Below are positions 9,172 to 17,403 of a DNA stretch of 62,645 bases, piece after piece. The stretch is from NCBI RefSeq assembly GCF_004364555.1, contig NZ_SOAM01000005.1, forward strand, positions 1-62,645, read 5' to 3'. The position numbers were made by a program, and so were the translations under genes. Under the pieces are notes generated by a model. That model was given only the letters and a program-made list of their open reading frames with translations. It was not told the origin of the DNA and did no database searches. This stretch comes from Amnibacterium kyonggiense (GTDB lineage Bacteria > Actinomycetota > Actinomycetes > Actinomycetales > Microbacteriaceae). Positions within the stretch are counted from its first letter, which is position 1; every line of letters begins with the position of its first letter.

Positions 9172-9958
9172 CGTGCTCGTCCTCCATCCAGGTCGCCGTC
9201 GACCCGGTGAGCACGATGTCCCACCGGTAGCCCATCGAGAACTCCGGGACGGTCTCATCGTGGTCGTAGGCGGCGACCAGCCGCTCGCGGGCGCGCGGGT
9301 CGGTGATCGACTGGTAGATCGGGTCGAGGGCGAACAGCGGGTCGCCGGGGAAGTACATCTGCGTCACGAGCCGCTGCGTGAACGCCTGCCCGAACAGCGA
9401 GAAGTGGATGTGCGCGGGGCGCCAGGCGTTCCGGTGGTTCTTCCACGGGTACGGCCCCGGCTTGACCGTCGTGAACCGGTACGAGCCGTCGTCGCCCGTC
9501 AGCGCCCGGCCGACGCCCGTGAAGTTCGGATCGAGCGGCGCGGGGTGCTGGTCGCGCTTGTGGATGTAGCGGCCGCCCGCGTTCGCCTGCCATATCTCGA
9601 TGAGCTGGTTCCGGACCGGCCGACCGTCGCCGTCGAGGACGCGGCCGGTCACCGTCATCCGCTCGCCGAGCGGCTCGCCGGTGTGCTGGATGGTGAGGTC
9701 GCTCTCGTACGGGTCGACGTCGACGTGGCCGAAGGCGGGCGAGGTGCGCTCGATCTCCTCCGGGAACAGCGTCACCAGCTCGTGCGTCGGGTGCCGCAGC
9801 GCGCTCGAGCGGTACGGCGCGAAGTCACGCGGCGGATGGTTCGCGCGGCGCCCCGCGTACCGCTCGTGGATGCTCGCGACCTCGGCGTCGATCGTCGCCT
9901 GCGACTCGAGCGCCGGGCCGGCGACGGCCCCGTGGTCCTGACCGGTGGATGTGCTCAT
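9161..9958 (-). CDS. pcaH: Protocatechuate 3,4-dioxygenase, beta subunit
   Basis: A 265-residue iron-carrying subunit. The ferric ligands are visible: Tyr131 (GGRYIHKRDQH), Tyr170 (KPGPYPW), His183 and His185 (RPAHIHFSLFG). It cleaves protocatechuate between the hydroxyls to 3-carboxy-cis,cis-muconate. The ATG start overlaps the pobA stop by four bases. Confidence 0.96.
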   Translation of the reverse strand: MSTSTGQDHGAVAGPALESQATIDAEVASIHERYAGRRANHPPRDFAPYRSSALRHPTHELVTLFPEEIERTSPAFGHVDVDPYESDLTIQHTGEPLGERMTVTGRVLDGDGRPVRNQLIEIWQANAGGRYIHKRDQHPAPLDPNFTGVGRALTGDDGSYRFTTVKPGPYPWKNHRNAWRPAHIHFSLFGQAFTQRLVTQMYFPGDPLFALDPIYQSITDPRARERLVAAYDHDETVPEFSMGYRWDIVLTGSTATWMEDEHDDE

Positions 9959-11133
9959 CGGATCGCCAATCCCGTGTACTGCTCGGCGATGGACTGCTGC
10001 GCGGGCCGCGACCCGCTGACGTACCGCAGCCTGCCGAGCCGGCTGCGGTAGCGGAACTCGCGCTCGTCCGCCGGGACGGCGGGGCCGGGCACGTGGAGGA
10101 GGTCGGTCATGTACTCCGAGAACTGCTGCACCTTCCACTGCCGGTCGAGCGCGCGGTCGCTGTAGGAGCGGAGCGGCGCCTCGTCGCCCGCGGCCTGCGC
10201 GGCGAGCGCGTCGCCGAGCAGCGTCACGTCGGCGATCGCCGAGTTGAGCCCCTTCGCTCCGGTCGGCGGCACGATGTGGCCGGCGTCGCCCGCGAGGAAC
10301 GCGCGGCCGCGGCCGAGCGAGGACACGACGGAGGACCGCATCTGCGTGATCGACTTCTCGGTGATCGCGCCGTGCTCGAGCGTCCAGCCGGGCGCGCCGA
10401 GGCGGGTGTCGAGCGCGTCCCAGATGCGGTCGTCGCTCCACTCCTCGATCCGCTCGTCCGGCGCGACCTGGACGTACAGGCGCGACACGGAGGGGCTGCG
10501 CATCGAGTGCATCGCGAAGCCGTCCGGGTGGAGGGCGTAGATGAGCTCGTCCGTGCTCGGGGCGACGTCGGCGAGGATGCCGAGCCACGCGGCGTCGTAC
10601 CCGCGCTCGGCGACCGTCGGCGCGAGGAGGCTCCGCGTGACGCCGTGGAAGCCGTCCGCGCCGACGACGAAGTCGGCGTGCAGCTCCTGGGGCTCGCCGC
10701 CGAGGCCGAAGCGGACGACGGCCTCGCCGCCCTCGTCCGCCGGGGCGACGTCGGCCGCGTCGTAGAACACGGTGCTGCCGAGCGCGTCGTGCGCGGCCAT
10801 CAGGTCCGCCTGGACGCGCTGCTGGCCGTAGACGGTCACGGTGCGACCGACGAGCTCCTCGAAGTCGATGTGGAACCGCTCGCCCTCGTGCTGCAGGTGC
10901 ACGCCGCCGTGGACGAGGCCGTTCGCGTGGACCCCGTCCGCGAGGCCGAGCCGCTCGAGCACCTCCACGCTCGACTGCTCGAGCACGCCTGCGCGCACCC
11001 GGCCGAGCACGTGCTCGCGCGAGCGGTGCTCGACGACGGCGAACGGGACGCCGCGGTCGGCGAGCAGGGCCCCGAGGAGCAGGCCGGCCGGTCCGGCGCC
11101 GATGATCGCCACCCGTGTGCGGTGCTGCTGCAT
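9955..11133 (-). CDS. pobA: 4-hydroxybenzoate 3-monooxygenase
   Basis: A 392-residue group A flavoprotein monooxygenase: FAD fingerprint AIIGAGPAG (residues 9-17), RAGVLEQ, the DG motif VVGADGFHG and the second FAD motif FLAGDAGHIVPPTGAKG. It hydroxylates 4-hydroxybenzoate to protocatechuate with NAD(P)H and O2. The start is MQQHRTRVAII at 11133, since the family begins just before the first beta strand; the frame stays open further upstream but that part is promoter. It is first in the pob-pca operon and is preceded by a perfect palindrome (11193-11215). Confidence 0.95.
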   Translation of the reverse strand: MQQHRTRVAIIGAGPAGLLLGALLADRGVPFAVVEHRSREHVLGRVRAGVLEQSSVEVLERLGLADGVHANGLVHGGVHLQHEGERFHIDFEELVGRTVTVYGQQRVQADLMAAHDALGSTVFYDAADVAPADEGGEAVVRFGLGGEPQELHADFVVGADGFHGVTRSLLAPTVAERGYDAAWLGILADVAPSTDELIYALHPDGFAMHSMRSPSVSRLYVQVAPDERIEEWSDDRIWDALDTRLGAPGWTLEHGAITEKSITQMRSSVVSSLGRGRAFLAGDAGHIVPPTGAKGLNSAIADVTLLGDALAAQAAGDEAPLRSYSDRALDRQWKVQQFSEYMTDLLHVPGPAVPADEREFRYRSRLGRLRYVSGSRPAQQSIAEQYTGLAIR

Positions 11134-11192
11134 GGAGTCGTCCCCTTCGTCGACCTGCACACCCTCCCGGACGCGTGGGTCGATCCGCGCGC

Positions 11193-11215
11193 CTCTTCCC
11201 ACCCAGTGGGAAGAG
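11193..11215. promoter_or_regulatory. Perfect palindrome in the pobA promoter, candidate operator
   Basis: Arms CTCTTCCCAC and GTGGGAAGAG pair perfectly around a three-base centre (CCA), 60 bases upstream of the pobA start. The size and position suit an operator for the IclR regulator at 2669 or the MarR regulator at 11340. It is not followed by a T-tract, so a terminator is less likely. Confidence 0.55.
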
Positions 11216-11231
11216 ACCTCCCTCTCCTTCT

Positions 11232-11311
11232 CGCTGGCGGAGGTGCGAGCGCGGTGCGCCCGGCTCGACCACCGTGTTCACGGATACGGAGATCCGATCC
11301 GCATCCGTGAA
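11232..11311. repeat. Intergenic repeat plus stem-loop between marR and pobA
   Basis: The first part (11232-11274) has imperfect inverted ends CGCTGGCGGAG and CTCGACCACCG and matches a longer copy at 28246-28338. It is joined to a 14-bp stem with one mismatch at 11277-11311 (arms starting TTCACGGAT, seven-base loop). The same TTCACGGAT arm forms the terminator at 28189-28231. On the minus strand it follows the marR stop and probably ends that transcript. Confidence 0.6.
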
Positions 11312-11339
11312 CCCTCACGATCACCGCACCCTGAGCAGG

Positions 11340-11816
11340 TCAGTGCGGGAGGCCTCCGCCGAGGGCGGAGCGGCAGGCCTGCAGCGCCTCGCGCAGCCCG
11401 ACGACCTGGGCGCCGCTCATCCCGGACACCATCTGCTCCTCGATGCGCCGCACGTCAGGCAGAACGCGCTCGAGCGCGGCGAGGCCCTCCGGCGTCACGG
11501 AGAGCAGCTGGCGGCGCTGGTGCGTCGGGTCCTGCTCGCGGAAGACGAGCCCGCGCTCCTCGAGCTCCGCGGTCACGGCCGACATGGTCTGGGCGCGGAC
11601 GAAGGAGTTCTTCGCGAGCTGCGCGGAGGTGAGGCGCGGCCGCCGCTCGAGCACGGTGAGCGCGGTGTACTGCGCGACCGTGAGCCCGTCCTCCCGCAGC
11701 ACCGCGTCGAGGCGCACGCGGACCGCGAGCTCCACCTGCTTGATCAGGTAGAGCAGGGTGGCGCCGTCGCCGCGCGCCGAGCGCGGCGGGACGGCGTCCT
11801 CGAGCGACGTGGACAT
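11340..11816 (-). CDS. MarR-family transcriptional regulator
   Basis: A 158-residue MarR protein with winged helix-turn-helix (LTSAQLAKNSFVRAQTMSAV, VFREQDPTHQRRQLLSVT) between dimerisation helices. ATG start; two bases separate it from the stop of the dehydratase-like gene upstream, so it is the last gene of the 22.7-11.3 kb minus-strand run. It probably regulates that run, possibly also pobA downstream. Its ligand is unknown; MarR proteins in such settings usually sense an aromatic acid or acyl-CoA. Confidence 0.85.
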   Translation of the reverse strand: MSTSLEDAVPPRSARGDGATLLYLIKQVELAVRVRLDAVLREDGLTVAQYTALTVLERRPRLTSAQLAKNSFVRAQTMSAVTAELEERGLVFREQDPTHQRRQLLSVTPEGLAALERVLPDVRRIEEQMVSGMSGAQVVGLREALQACRSALGGGLPH

Positions 11817-11818
11817 GG

Positions 11819-13081
11819 TCACCTCCGGCCCCCATCCTCCCCCCGCCCGTCGCCGAGCGTCGCGACGAACCGGGCGATCGAGCCGCCGACGTCCGCCCGC
11901 TCGAGCGCGCGCGGGTCGGCGTTGCTCGCGCGGATCTCGAGCACCGGCACCCCGGCCTCCTCGAGCGCGAGGGTGATGAACCGGGCGCCGGCGACGTCGT
12001 CCGCGACGAGGTGGACGACGCCGTCGACCCCGTGCGTCGCCGCCTCCTTGACGTACCACTGCGGCGCGAGGGGCGGCGCGTAGAGGAGGTCGGTGACGCC
12101 GACGAAGCGGGCCGCGAGGGTCTCGATGGGGTCGTCGCCGTAGCGGATGTAGCCGTCGGCGGCGATCGCCAGGTACATCGACCACACGAAGACCGCGCCG
12201 AGCTCCTCCTCGAACCGACGGTAGAGCGCGGTGTCGCCCCAGAGTCCGCGGCCGACCCACATCAGGCGCACCCGCTCCTCCGGCACGACCGCCGCGCCGG
12301 CGTCGACGAGGGCGGCCACCTCATCGTGCAGCGCCTGCGCGGCCGCCCTCCCCCACTCGCTGCCGCGGTGCCACTGCGGGATCATCACGGCCGGGATCGT
12401 GTCGGTGACGCGCACGGGCGTCGGTCGTGCGGCGGCGACGAGATCGCGGGTGCGGCGGTTCAGCTCCTCCTGCTCGTTGATGAGGTCCATGACCGTCCGG
12501 AGGCGCTCGAGCTCGAACGTCCGTCCGGTGCGCTCCTCGAGGAACGCGATGAGCTCGCGGTTCTCCTCGGCCATCAGCGCGATCCGATCGGCCCCGAAGA
12601 TGCTCGACCAGTCGTGCGCGACCTCATCCCACCACCGCTCCGGCGCCGGGAGAGCGGCGGTCCGCTCATAGGGGAAGAACGCGACGTCGGGGTCGTCGGT
12701 CCAGGCCTCGAAGACCTTGCCGGTGGCATCCCCGCTCAGCTCGGCGATGACGATGCCGGGCTTCGGCAGGCCGCCCCAGAGCGCCTCCTGATCGGCGACG
12801 CCGCGCGAGCCGAGGGCGAGCACGTCGTACTGCCGGCTGTCGTCGGGGTGGCCGAGCCCCGCGACCACGGCGAGGCTCTCCCCCGCGAGCTGCTTCGCCG
12901 TGACGACCGACGCCCACCACTGGTTCACGACGTACGGGACGTCCATCGCGCGGAGGATCTCCTGCGGCGCGTCCGCGTTGACGAGCGCGATCACCTCGCC
13001 CGCGGCGGCGCGTGCCCGGAGCGTCCCGAACCACTCCCGCTGGTGCGCCAGCGCCGCGGTCGTCGCGGCGAGCCGGCTCAC
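11819..13081 (-). CDS. 2-hydroxyacyl-CoA dehydratase / benzoyl-CoA reductase-family subunit without cysteines (subunit I)
   Basis: A 420-residue protein with the fold pattern of the HgdA/HgdB/BcrB/BcrC family. Seen are the N-terminal 'P-E-ilrA' block (DAPQEILRAMDVPY), a middle helix with LRTVMDLINEQEELNRR, the RVRLMWVGRGLW turn, DPIETLAARF and the C-terminal GVDGVVHLVADD..EEAGVPVLEI block. Family members bind a 4Fe-4S cluster through cysteines, one of them in a [D/L]CSY-type motif. Here that place reads DDSRQY (residues 80-85), and the whole protein has no cysteine. Canonical radical dehydration is therefore not possible. GTG start overlaps the stop of subunit II. Function unknown; no HgdC/BadG-type activator is encoded in the window. 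Confidence 0.75.
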   Translation of the reverse strand: MSRLAATTAALAHQREWFGTLRARAAAGEVIALVNADAPQEILRAMDVPYVVNQWWASVVTAKQLAGESLAVVAGLGHPDDSRQYDVLALGSRGVADQEALWGGLPKPGIVIAELSGDATGKVFEAWTDDPDVAFFPYERTAALPAPERWWDEVAHDWSSIFGADRIALMAEENRELIAFLEERTGRTFELERLRTVMDLINEQEELNRRTRDLVAAARPTPVRVTDTIPAVMIPQWHRGSEWGRAAAQALHDEVAALVDAGAAVVPEERVRLMWVGRGLWGDTALYRRFEEELGAVFVWSMYLAIAADGYIRYGDDPIETLAARFVGVTDLLYAPPLAPQWYVKEAATHGVDGVVHLVADDVAGARFITLALEEAGVPVLEIRASNADPRALERADVGGSIARFVATLGDGRGEDGGRR

Positions 13082-14157
13082 GCGGACCGCCGGAGGGTCT
13101 CGAGGCCGTCGAGCACCGCGGCCGGGTCGTCGCCGCGGACGAGCACCGCGGGCACCCCGGCGGCGGCGCGCTGCCGCGACCAGTCCCAGAGCGGACCGTC
13201 GTCGTGGTCGCGGACGACGGCGAGCAGCGCCCGCGCGCCTGTGCGGCCCACTCCCGCTGCGGTCGCGGCGGCGCGGGCGGCCATCGACGAGGTCGCGGAG
13301 GCGGGGTCGCCGTGCAGCCGGGCGCTCGCCGCGGCGAGCGCCGCCTCCTCCCGGGTGCGTGGCACCACGTCGCCCGGGTCGTCGCTCGCCACCGGGTCGC
13401 CCCAGTCGTGGTCCTCGCCGACGATCACGGCACCGGCGGACTCGACCAGCCGGTACAGCCGGTCGCTGATCGGTGCGCTGCCGGTGAGCCACACGGGCAG
13501 CGCCGCGGCCTCCCGGGCGTCGAGCGCCCCGTCGGCGTCGACGCCGGCGTCCTCCCCCGCTGCGGTGACGCCGTAGGCGTGCAGCGCGGCGGTGCCGGTC
13601 GGGCCGTCCGGCGCGGACCGCGCGTCGCGGATGCGGCGCAGCGCTGCGACGGTCGCCGACCGGCCGTCCCACGCCGCGGCGAGCGAGGCGGCGGTGATGG
13701 AGGACCCGGTCCAGCCCTCGACCGTCTCGACCATCCCGAGCAGCCGGCCCGTGTTGAAGCGGAGGGTGCTCTCCCGCGGCAGGTGCACCTGGTCGACCAG
13801 CAGCACCGGCACCCGGATGCGGCCGCGGCGGTGCAGTTCGTGGAGGGCGGCGGCGAGCCGCACCGACGCCTCCGAGTCGTGCGCGACGAGTACGCCGCGG
13901 AGCGCGTCGTACCGTCCCGCGAGCATCGCTGCGGCGACGAGGAGCGCCGCCCGGTCGACCGCGCCGCCCAGGTACTCGGCCGCCTCCGCCGTGTCCGCCT
14001 CCTCGGCGGGGATGCGGAACGGGACGCCGCCGGCAGCGGCGACGAGCACCGCCGGCACGTCACGGCCGACGATCCCGACGACCGCGTCGCCGGCCTCCGC
14101 CCGCCGGAGCGCCGCCGGGACGCGAGCCGCGTATCGCTCGGCCAGGACGGCGCTCAC
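13078..14157 (-). CDS. 2-hydroxyacyl-CoA dehydratase-family subunit without cysteines (subunit II)
   Basis: A 359-residue paralogous partner. The N-terminal half is clearest: VGRDVPAVLVAAAGGVPFRIP matches the family's 'P.EL..AaG..PvR' block. AGRYDALRGVLVAHDSEASVRLAAAL matches the region that normally ends in CDS, here HDS (His93-Asp94-Ser95). The C-terminal family block is more diverged. No cysteine occurs anywhere, so the usual cluster ligands are gone in this subunit too. GTG start overlaps the CoA-transferase stop (GTGA) and its stop overlaps subunit I, implying equimolar co-translation. It may be a CoA-ester-binding or non-redox lyase descendant of the family. Confidence 0.7.
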   Translation of the reverse strand: MSAVLAERYAARVPAALRRAEAGDAVVGIVGRDVPAVLVAAAGGVPFRIPAEEADTAEAAEYLGGAVDRAALLVAAAMLAGRYDALRGVLVAHDSEASVRLAAALHELHRRGRIRVPVLLVDQVHLPRESTLRFNTGRLLGMVETVEGWTGSSITAASLAAAWDGRSATVAALRRIRDARSAPDGPTGTAALHAYGVTAAGEDAGVDADGALDAREAAALPVWLTGSAPISDRLYRLVESAGAVIVGEDHDWGDPVASDDPGDVVPRTREEAALAAASARLHGDPASATSSMAARAAATAAGVGRTGARALLAVVRDHDDGPLWDWSRQRAAAGVPAVLVRGDDPAAVLDGLETLRRSA

Positions 14158-15401
14158 AGGGCGCCGGCCGCGCGCAGCGTCTCGATGCGCGCCTCGTCGT
14201 ACCCGAGCAGCTCGCCGAGCACCGCCTCCGTGTGCTCGCCGAGCCACGGCGCGGGTCGGTCGAGCGACGTGCTGCTGCCGGACAGGACGATCGGGACGCC
14301 TGAGCCGTACAGCTCCTCCGCGACGCCGAACACGGGGTGCTGCAACGGCTCGACCTCACCGCGCCGCAGGACGAGCGGGTCGCGCACGGCTTCGCCGGTG
14401 TCGCGGACGGGCGCCGCGGGCACGCCCTCCGCTTCGAGTCGTCCGACGGCCTCCGCGATCGGCAGGTCGCTCGCCCAGTCACGGATCATCGCGTGCAGCT
14501 CGTCCGCGTGCCGGACGCGCGCGTCGCGCTTCGCGAACCGCGGGTCGGTCGCGAGGTCGGGCCGGCCGATCGCGGCGAGGAGGTGCGACGCGAACACGTC
14601 CGTCGGCCCGCACAGCGCGAACCAGCCGTCGCTGCCCTCGAAGACGCCGAACGGGGCGAGGCGCGGAACGTAGGACCCCGTCCGCAGCGGCATCCCGATC
14701 TTCTCGAACGCGTCGAACGGCTCGCAGGCGACGAGGGACGTGAGCGCGCCGAGCATCGAGACGTCGACGTGCTGCCCCTCCCCGGTCCGGTCCACCTCGA
14801 GCAGCGCCGACAGCACCCCGATGACGCTGTAGAGCGGCGCGACCAGATCGGCGATCGGCAGCCCGAAGCGGATCGGGGGCTGGCCGGGCTCGCCGGCGGT
14901 GAGCATGGTGCCGCTGAGCGCCTGGATGATCGTGTCCATCGCCTTGCCGCTGCCCGAGGCGCCCTGCGCGCCGAAGCCGCTGATGGAGGCGTAGACGAGC
15001 CTCGGATTCAGCTCGTGCACCGCAGCGAAGTCGATGCCGAGGCGGCGGGTGACGCCGGCGCTGAAGTTCTCGACGAGCACGTCGGCCTCGGCGACGAGCT
15101 CGCGGAAGACCGCGGCGCCCGCCGGGGCCTTCAGGTTGAGCGTGATGCTCTCCTTGTTCCGCCCGCGCAGCATCATCGAGACCGACATGTCCTCATCGCT
15201 CGTGCGGTGCGGCTGCAGCCCGGTCGCCGAGTAGTAGGGCGCGTTGTTGCGGGAGGTGTCACCGCCGAGTGCGGGGTTCTCCACCTTGATGACGCGCGCG
15301 CCGAGGCCGGCGAGGAGCAGCGTCGCGTACGGCCCGGACAGCGCGGTGGTGAGGTCGAGGACGGTCCGTCCGGCGAGCGGGTGGTCGAGACGATCGGTCA
15401 T
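14154..15401 (-). CDS. CaiB/BaiF class III (family III) CoA-transferase
   Basis: A 415-residue formyl-CoA transferase-type enzyme: GPYATLLLAGLGARVIKVENP near the N-terminus, catalytic Asp in GSGKAMDTIIQALSG, and PLYSVIGVLSALLEVDRTGEGQHVDVSML. It exchanges CoA between carboxylic acids. Position directly before the two dehydratase-like genes, with four-base overlaps on both sides, parallels the HadA/FldA-type transferase next to 2-hydroxyacyl-CoA dehydratases. It probably supplies their acyl-CoA substrate. Confidence 0.88.
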   Translation of the reverse strand: MTDRLDHPLAGRTVLDLTTALSGPYATLLLAGLGARVIKVENPALGGDTSRNNAPYYSATGLQPHRTSDEDMSVSMMLRGRNKESITLNLKAPAGAAVFRELVAEADVLVENFSAGVTRRLGIDFAAVHELNPRLVYASISGFGAQGASGSGKAMDTIIQALSGTMLTAGEPGQPPIRFGLPIADLVAPLYSVIGVLSALLEVDRTGEGQHVDVSMLGALTSLVACEPFDAFEKIGMPLRTGSYVPRLAPFGVFEGSDGWFALCGPTDVFASHLLAAIGRPDLATDPRFAKRDARVRHADELHAMIRDWASDLPIAEAVGRLEAEGVPAAPVRDTGEAVRDPLVLRRGEVEPLQHPVFGVAEELYGSGVPIVLSGSSTSLDRPAPWLGEHTEAVLGELLGYDEARIETLRAAGAL

Positions 15402-16552
15402 GCGCTGACTCCTTGCTGCTGCTGCGGTTCGACCCGGACGACGTCGCCGTCCTGGACGAACCCGGTCGCGAACCCCTCGGCCCGCGTGATCCGCCGGATG
15501 TACTCGACGACGGCGTTCCCGCCGTCGTCCCCGCCCCACGGGACCGGCCGTGCTCCCTCGTCGAGGAAGCACGGCACGAGACCGACGAGGGCGTCCCCGT
15601 CCGGCTCGACGTCGAGGACAGCGACCATCGTGTTCCGGCTCTCCGGGTGGAACGGGTACCAGGAAGGCAGCGCGGGGTCCGGTTCGAACCCGAACAGGCG
15701 CCGCCGCCGCTCCGCCCACCGCCGCTGCTCGGCCACGTCCGCGGTCGTCGGCGTCAGCGCGTCGGTCACCGTGACGAGGTTCCCGAGCCCGTGGAAGATC
15801 GGCTGCCCGCGGTACATCTCGACGCCGCGGAGGATGTGAGCGTGATGGCCGACGACGATCGCGGCGCCGGCGTCGATCGCGGCATGGGCGACCTCGGTCT
15901 CGTAGGCGGCGAGCTCGGCGGGGGCGTGCACGAGGCCCTTGTGCAGGGCGACGACCAGCAGGTCGACCCGGTCGGCGGCGCGCGCGACCACCGCGCGCAT
16001 CCGCTCGAGGCTCGCCGGATCCGCCCAGGTGTGGACGCTGGGCGGCCCGCCCGGGTTCGCACCGATCGGCTCGTAGTGGGAGAGGACCTTCACGTAGGCG
16101 GCGCCGGGCCTGCGGCTCGTGGCCCAGCTGTCGGTCGGCCCGACGCAGTTGAAGGAGAGCACGCCGACGGTCCGCTCGCCGACGCGGACGACGACGGGGG
16201 CCTCCGCCGCGGTCAGGTCCTCCCCGGCGCCCGCGGTGCGGAGGCCGAACCGGGTCGCCGCGGCGATCGTCTCCTGGATCCCCTCGGCGCCCGCGTCCGC
16301 GATGTGGTTGCCCGCGAGCGTCAGCACGTCGAACCCGGCACGGCGGACGGCGCCGAGGTGCTCGGGATCGGCCGGCGGGGCGGGCACGTCGACGGTCGCG
16401 ACGGTGGTCGTCCTCGCGTGCGGCACCTCCAGCTGCCCGATCGTCAGCGCCGCGGACGTCAGCAGGTCCCGCACCGGATCGAAGAAGCCGTCGGGGTCCG
16501 GGCGGTCGACGATCAGGTCGCCGGTGAGGGCGATGCGGAAGCCGGCCGTCAT
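15398..16552 (-). CDS. CapA-fold metallophosphatase-like protein
   Basis: A 384-residue CapA/PGA_cap-type protein with the calcineurin-like fold signatures: ALTGDLIVDRPD at the start, TLAGNHIADAG in the middle and VGHHAHILRGVEMYRG near the C-terminus. Unlike capsule PgsA proteins it has no signal peptide or membrane anchor and sits in a catabolic operon between a CoA-transferase and a hydrolase, overlapping both by four bases. A cytoplasmic hydrolytic role (phosphoester or amide) is an inference; the substrate is unknown. Confidence 0.75.
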   Translation of the reverse strand: MTAGFRIALTGDLIVDRPDPDGFFDPVRDLLTSAALTIGQLEVPHARTTTVATVDVPAPPADPEHLGAVRRAGFDVLTLAGNHIADAGAEGIQETIAAATRFGLRTAGAGEDLTAAEAPVVVRVGERTVGVLSFNCVGPTDSWATSRRPGAAYVKVLSHYEPIGANPGGPPSVHTWADPASLERMRAVVARAADRVDLLVVALHKGLVHAPAELAAYETEVAHAAIDAGAAIVVGHHAHILRGVEMYRGQPIFHGLGNLVTVTDALTPTTADVAEQRRWAERRRRLFGFEPDPALPSWYPFHPESRNTMVAVLDVEPDGDALVGLVPCFLDEGARPVPWGGDDGGNAVVEYIRRITRAEGFATGFVQDGDVVRVEPQQQQGVSA

Positions 16553-17400
16553 GCGCGCATCGGCGGCTCGGCGACGCCGTTCAGCTCGTCGACGAACACG
16601 CGCACCTCGCGCACGAGGCGCTCCGCGGACTCCTCGCCCACCATGTGGCCCTCGTCCTCGAAGAGCACCGCCTTCGCGCCGCGGACGTTGACGGCCGCAC
16701 GGAGGGCGGACTGCGGCGAGATCACGCCGTCCCGCATCCCGGCGAGGATCAGCACCGGCAGGCGGATGCCGCGATAGACCTCCGCGAGCTCCTCGTCCGT
16801 CGTCGCCTCCGGGAACGGCTTGCCCTGATTGAGCTCCGCCTCGTCGTCGGGGCGGAGGCCCGCCTCCTCGGCCTGCTTCGCGAATCGCACGCGTCGGGAC
16901 TCGATCCGGGCCGGGTCGTCGGTCCAGCCGGCCATGTGCTCGAGGTTGGCGACGACCGCCGCGGGGTCCTTGCGCTGCGCGATGAAGCGCCGGCGGCCCT
17001 CCGACGACCCGGTGCCGCCCGCGCGGTCGTGCGGGGTGCCGACCACCGAGATCAGGGCCTTCAGCCGCGCCGGGTTCCGCCGCGCGATGTGCCACCCGAT
17101 GCCGCCGCCGTGGGAGATGCCCGTGTAGAGGAAGCGGTCGACGCCGATGCGGTCCGCGAACGCGCAGACGTCGTCCGCCCACTGGTCGAGCCACCCGATC
17201 TCGGGCGGCGCCGCCGGGTGGGTCGAGCGCCCGAAGCCGCGGGCCTGGATCGTGAAGACGCGGTACCCGGTCGGCGGGTCGCCGAGGACCTCAGGGTAGC
17301 CGCCTCGGGCGAACCCCATCGCGGAGGAGAGCACCACCTCGTCGCCGGAGCCGAACTCCTCGTACCAGAGCGTTCCGGTGCCGATGTCCATCGTGGGCAT
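16549..17400 (-). CDS. Alpha/beta hydrolase
   Basis: A 283-residue alpha/beta hydrolase. Nucleophile Ser in TGISHGGGIGW (about residue 95), acid in GMRDGVISP, His in EDEGHMVGEE. The DEELAEVYRGIRLPV cap-to-core transition is typical of esterase/lactonase-type members. It lies between the CapA-like gene (overlap) and dppF (three bases apart), so it is expressed with the importer. Possibly it opens an ester, lactone or CoA ester of the imported substrate. Confidence 0.85.
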   Translation of the reverse strand: MPTMDIGTGTLWYEEFGSGDEVVLSSAMGFARGGYPEVLGDPPTGYRVFTIQARGFGRSTHPAAPPEIGWLDQWADDVCAFADRIGVDRFLYTGISHGGGIGWHIARRNPARLKALISVVGTPHDRAGGTGSSEGRRRFIAQRKDPAAVVANLEHMAGWTDDPARIESRRVRFAKQAEEAGLRPDDEAELNQGKPFPEATTDEELAEVYRGIRLPVLILAGMRDGVISPQSALRAAVNVRGAKAVLFEDEGHMVGEESAERLVREVRVFVDELNGVAEPPMRA

Positions 17401-17403
17401 GCG

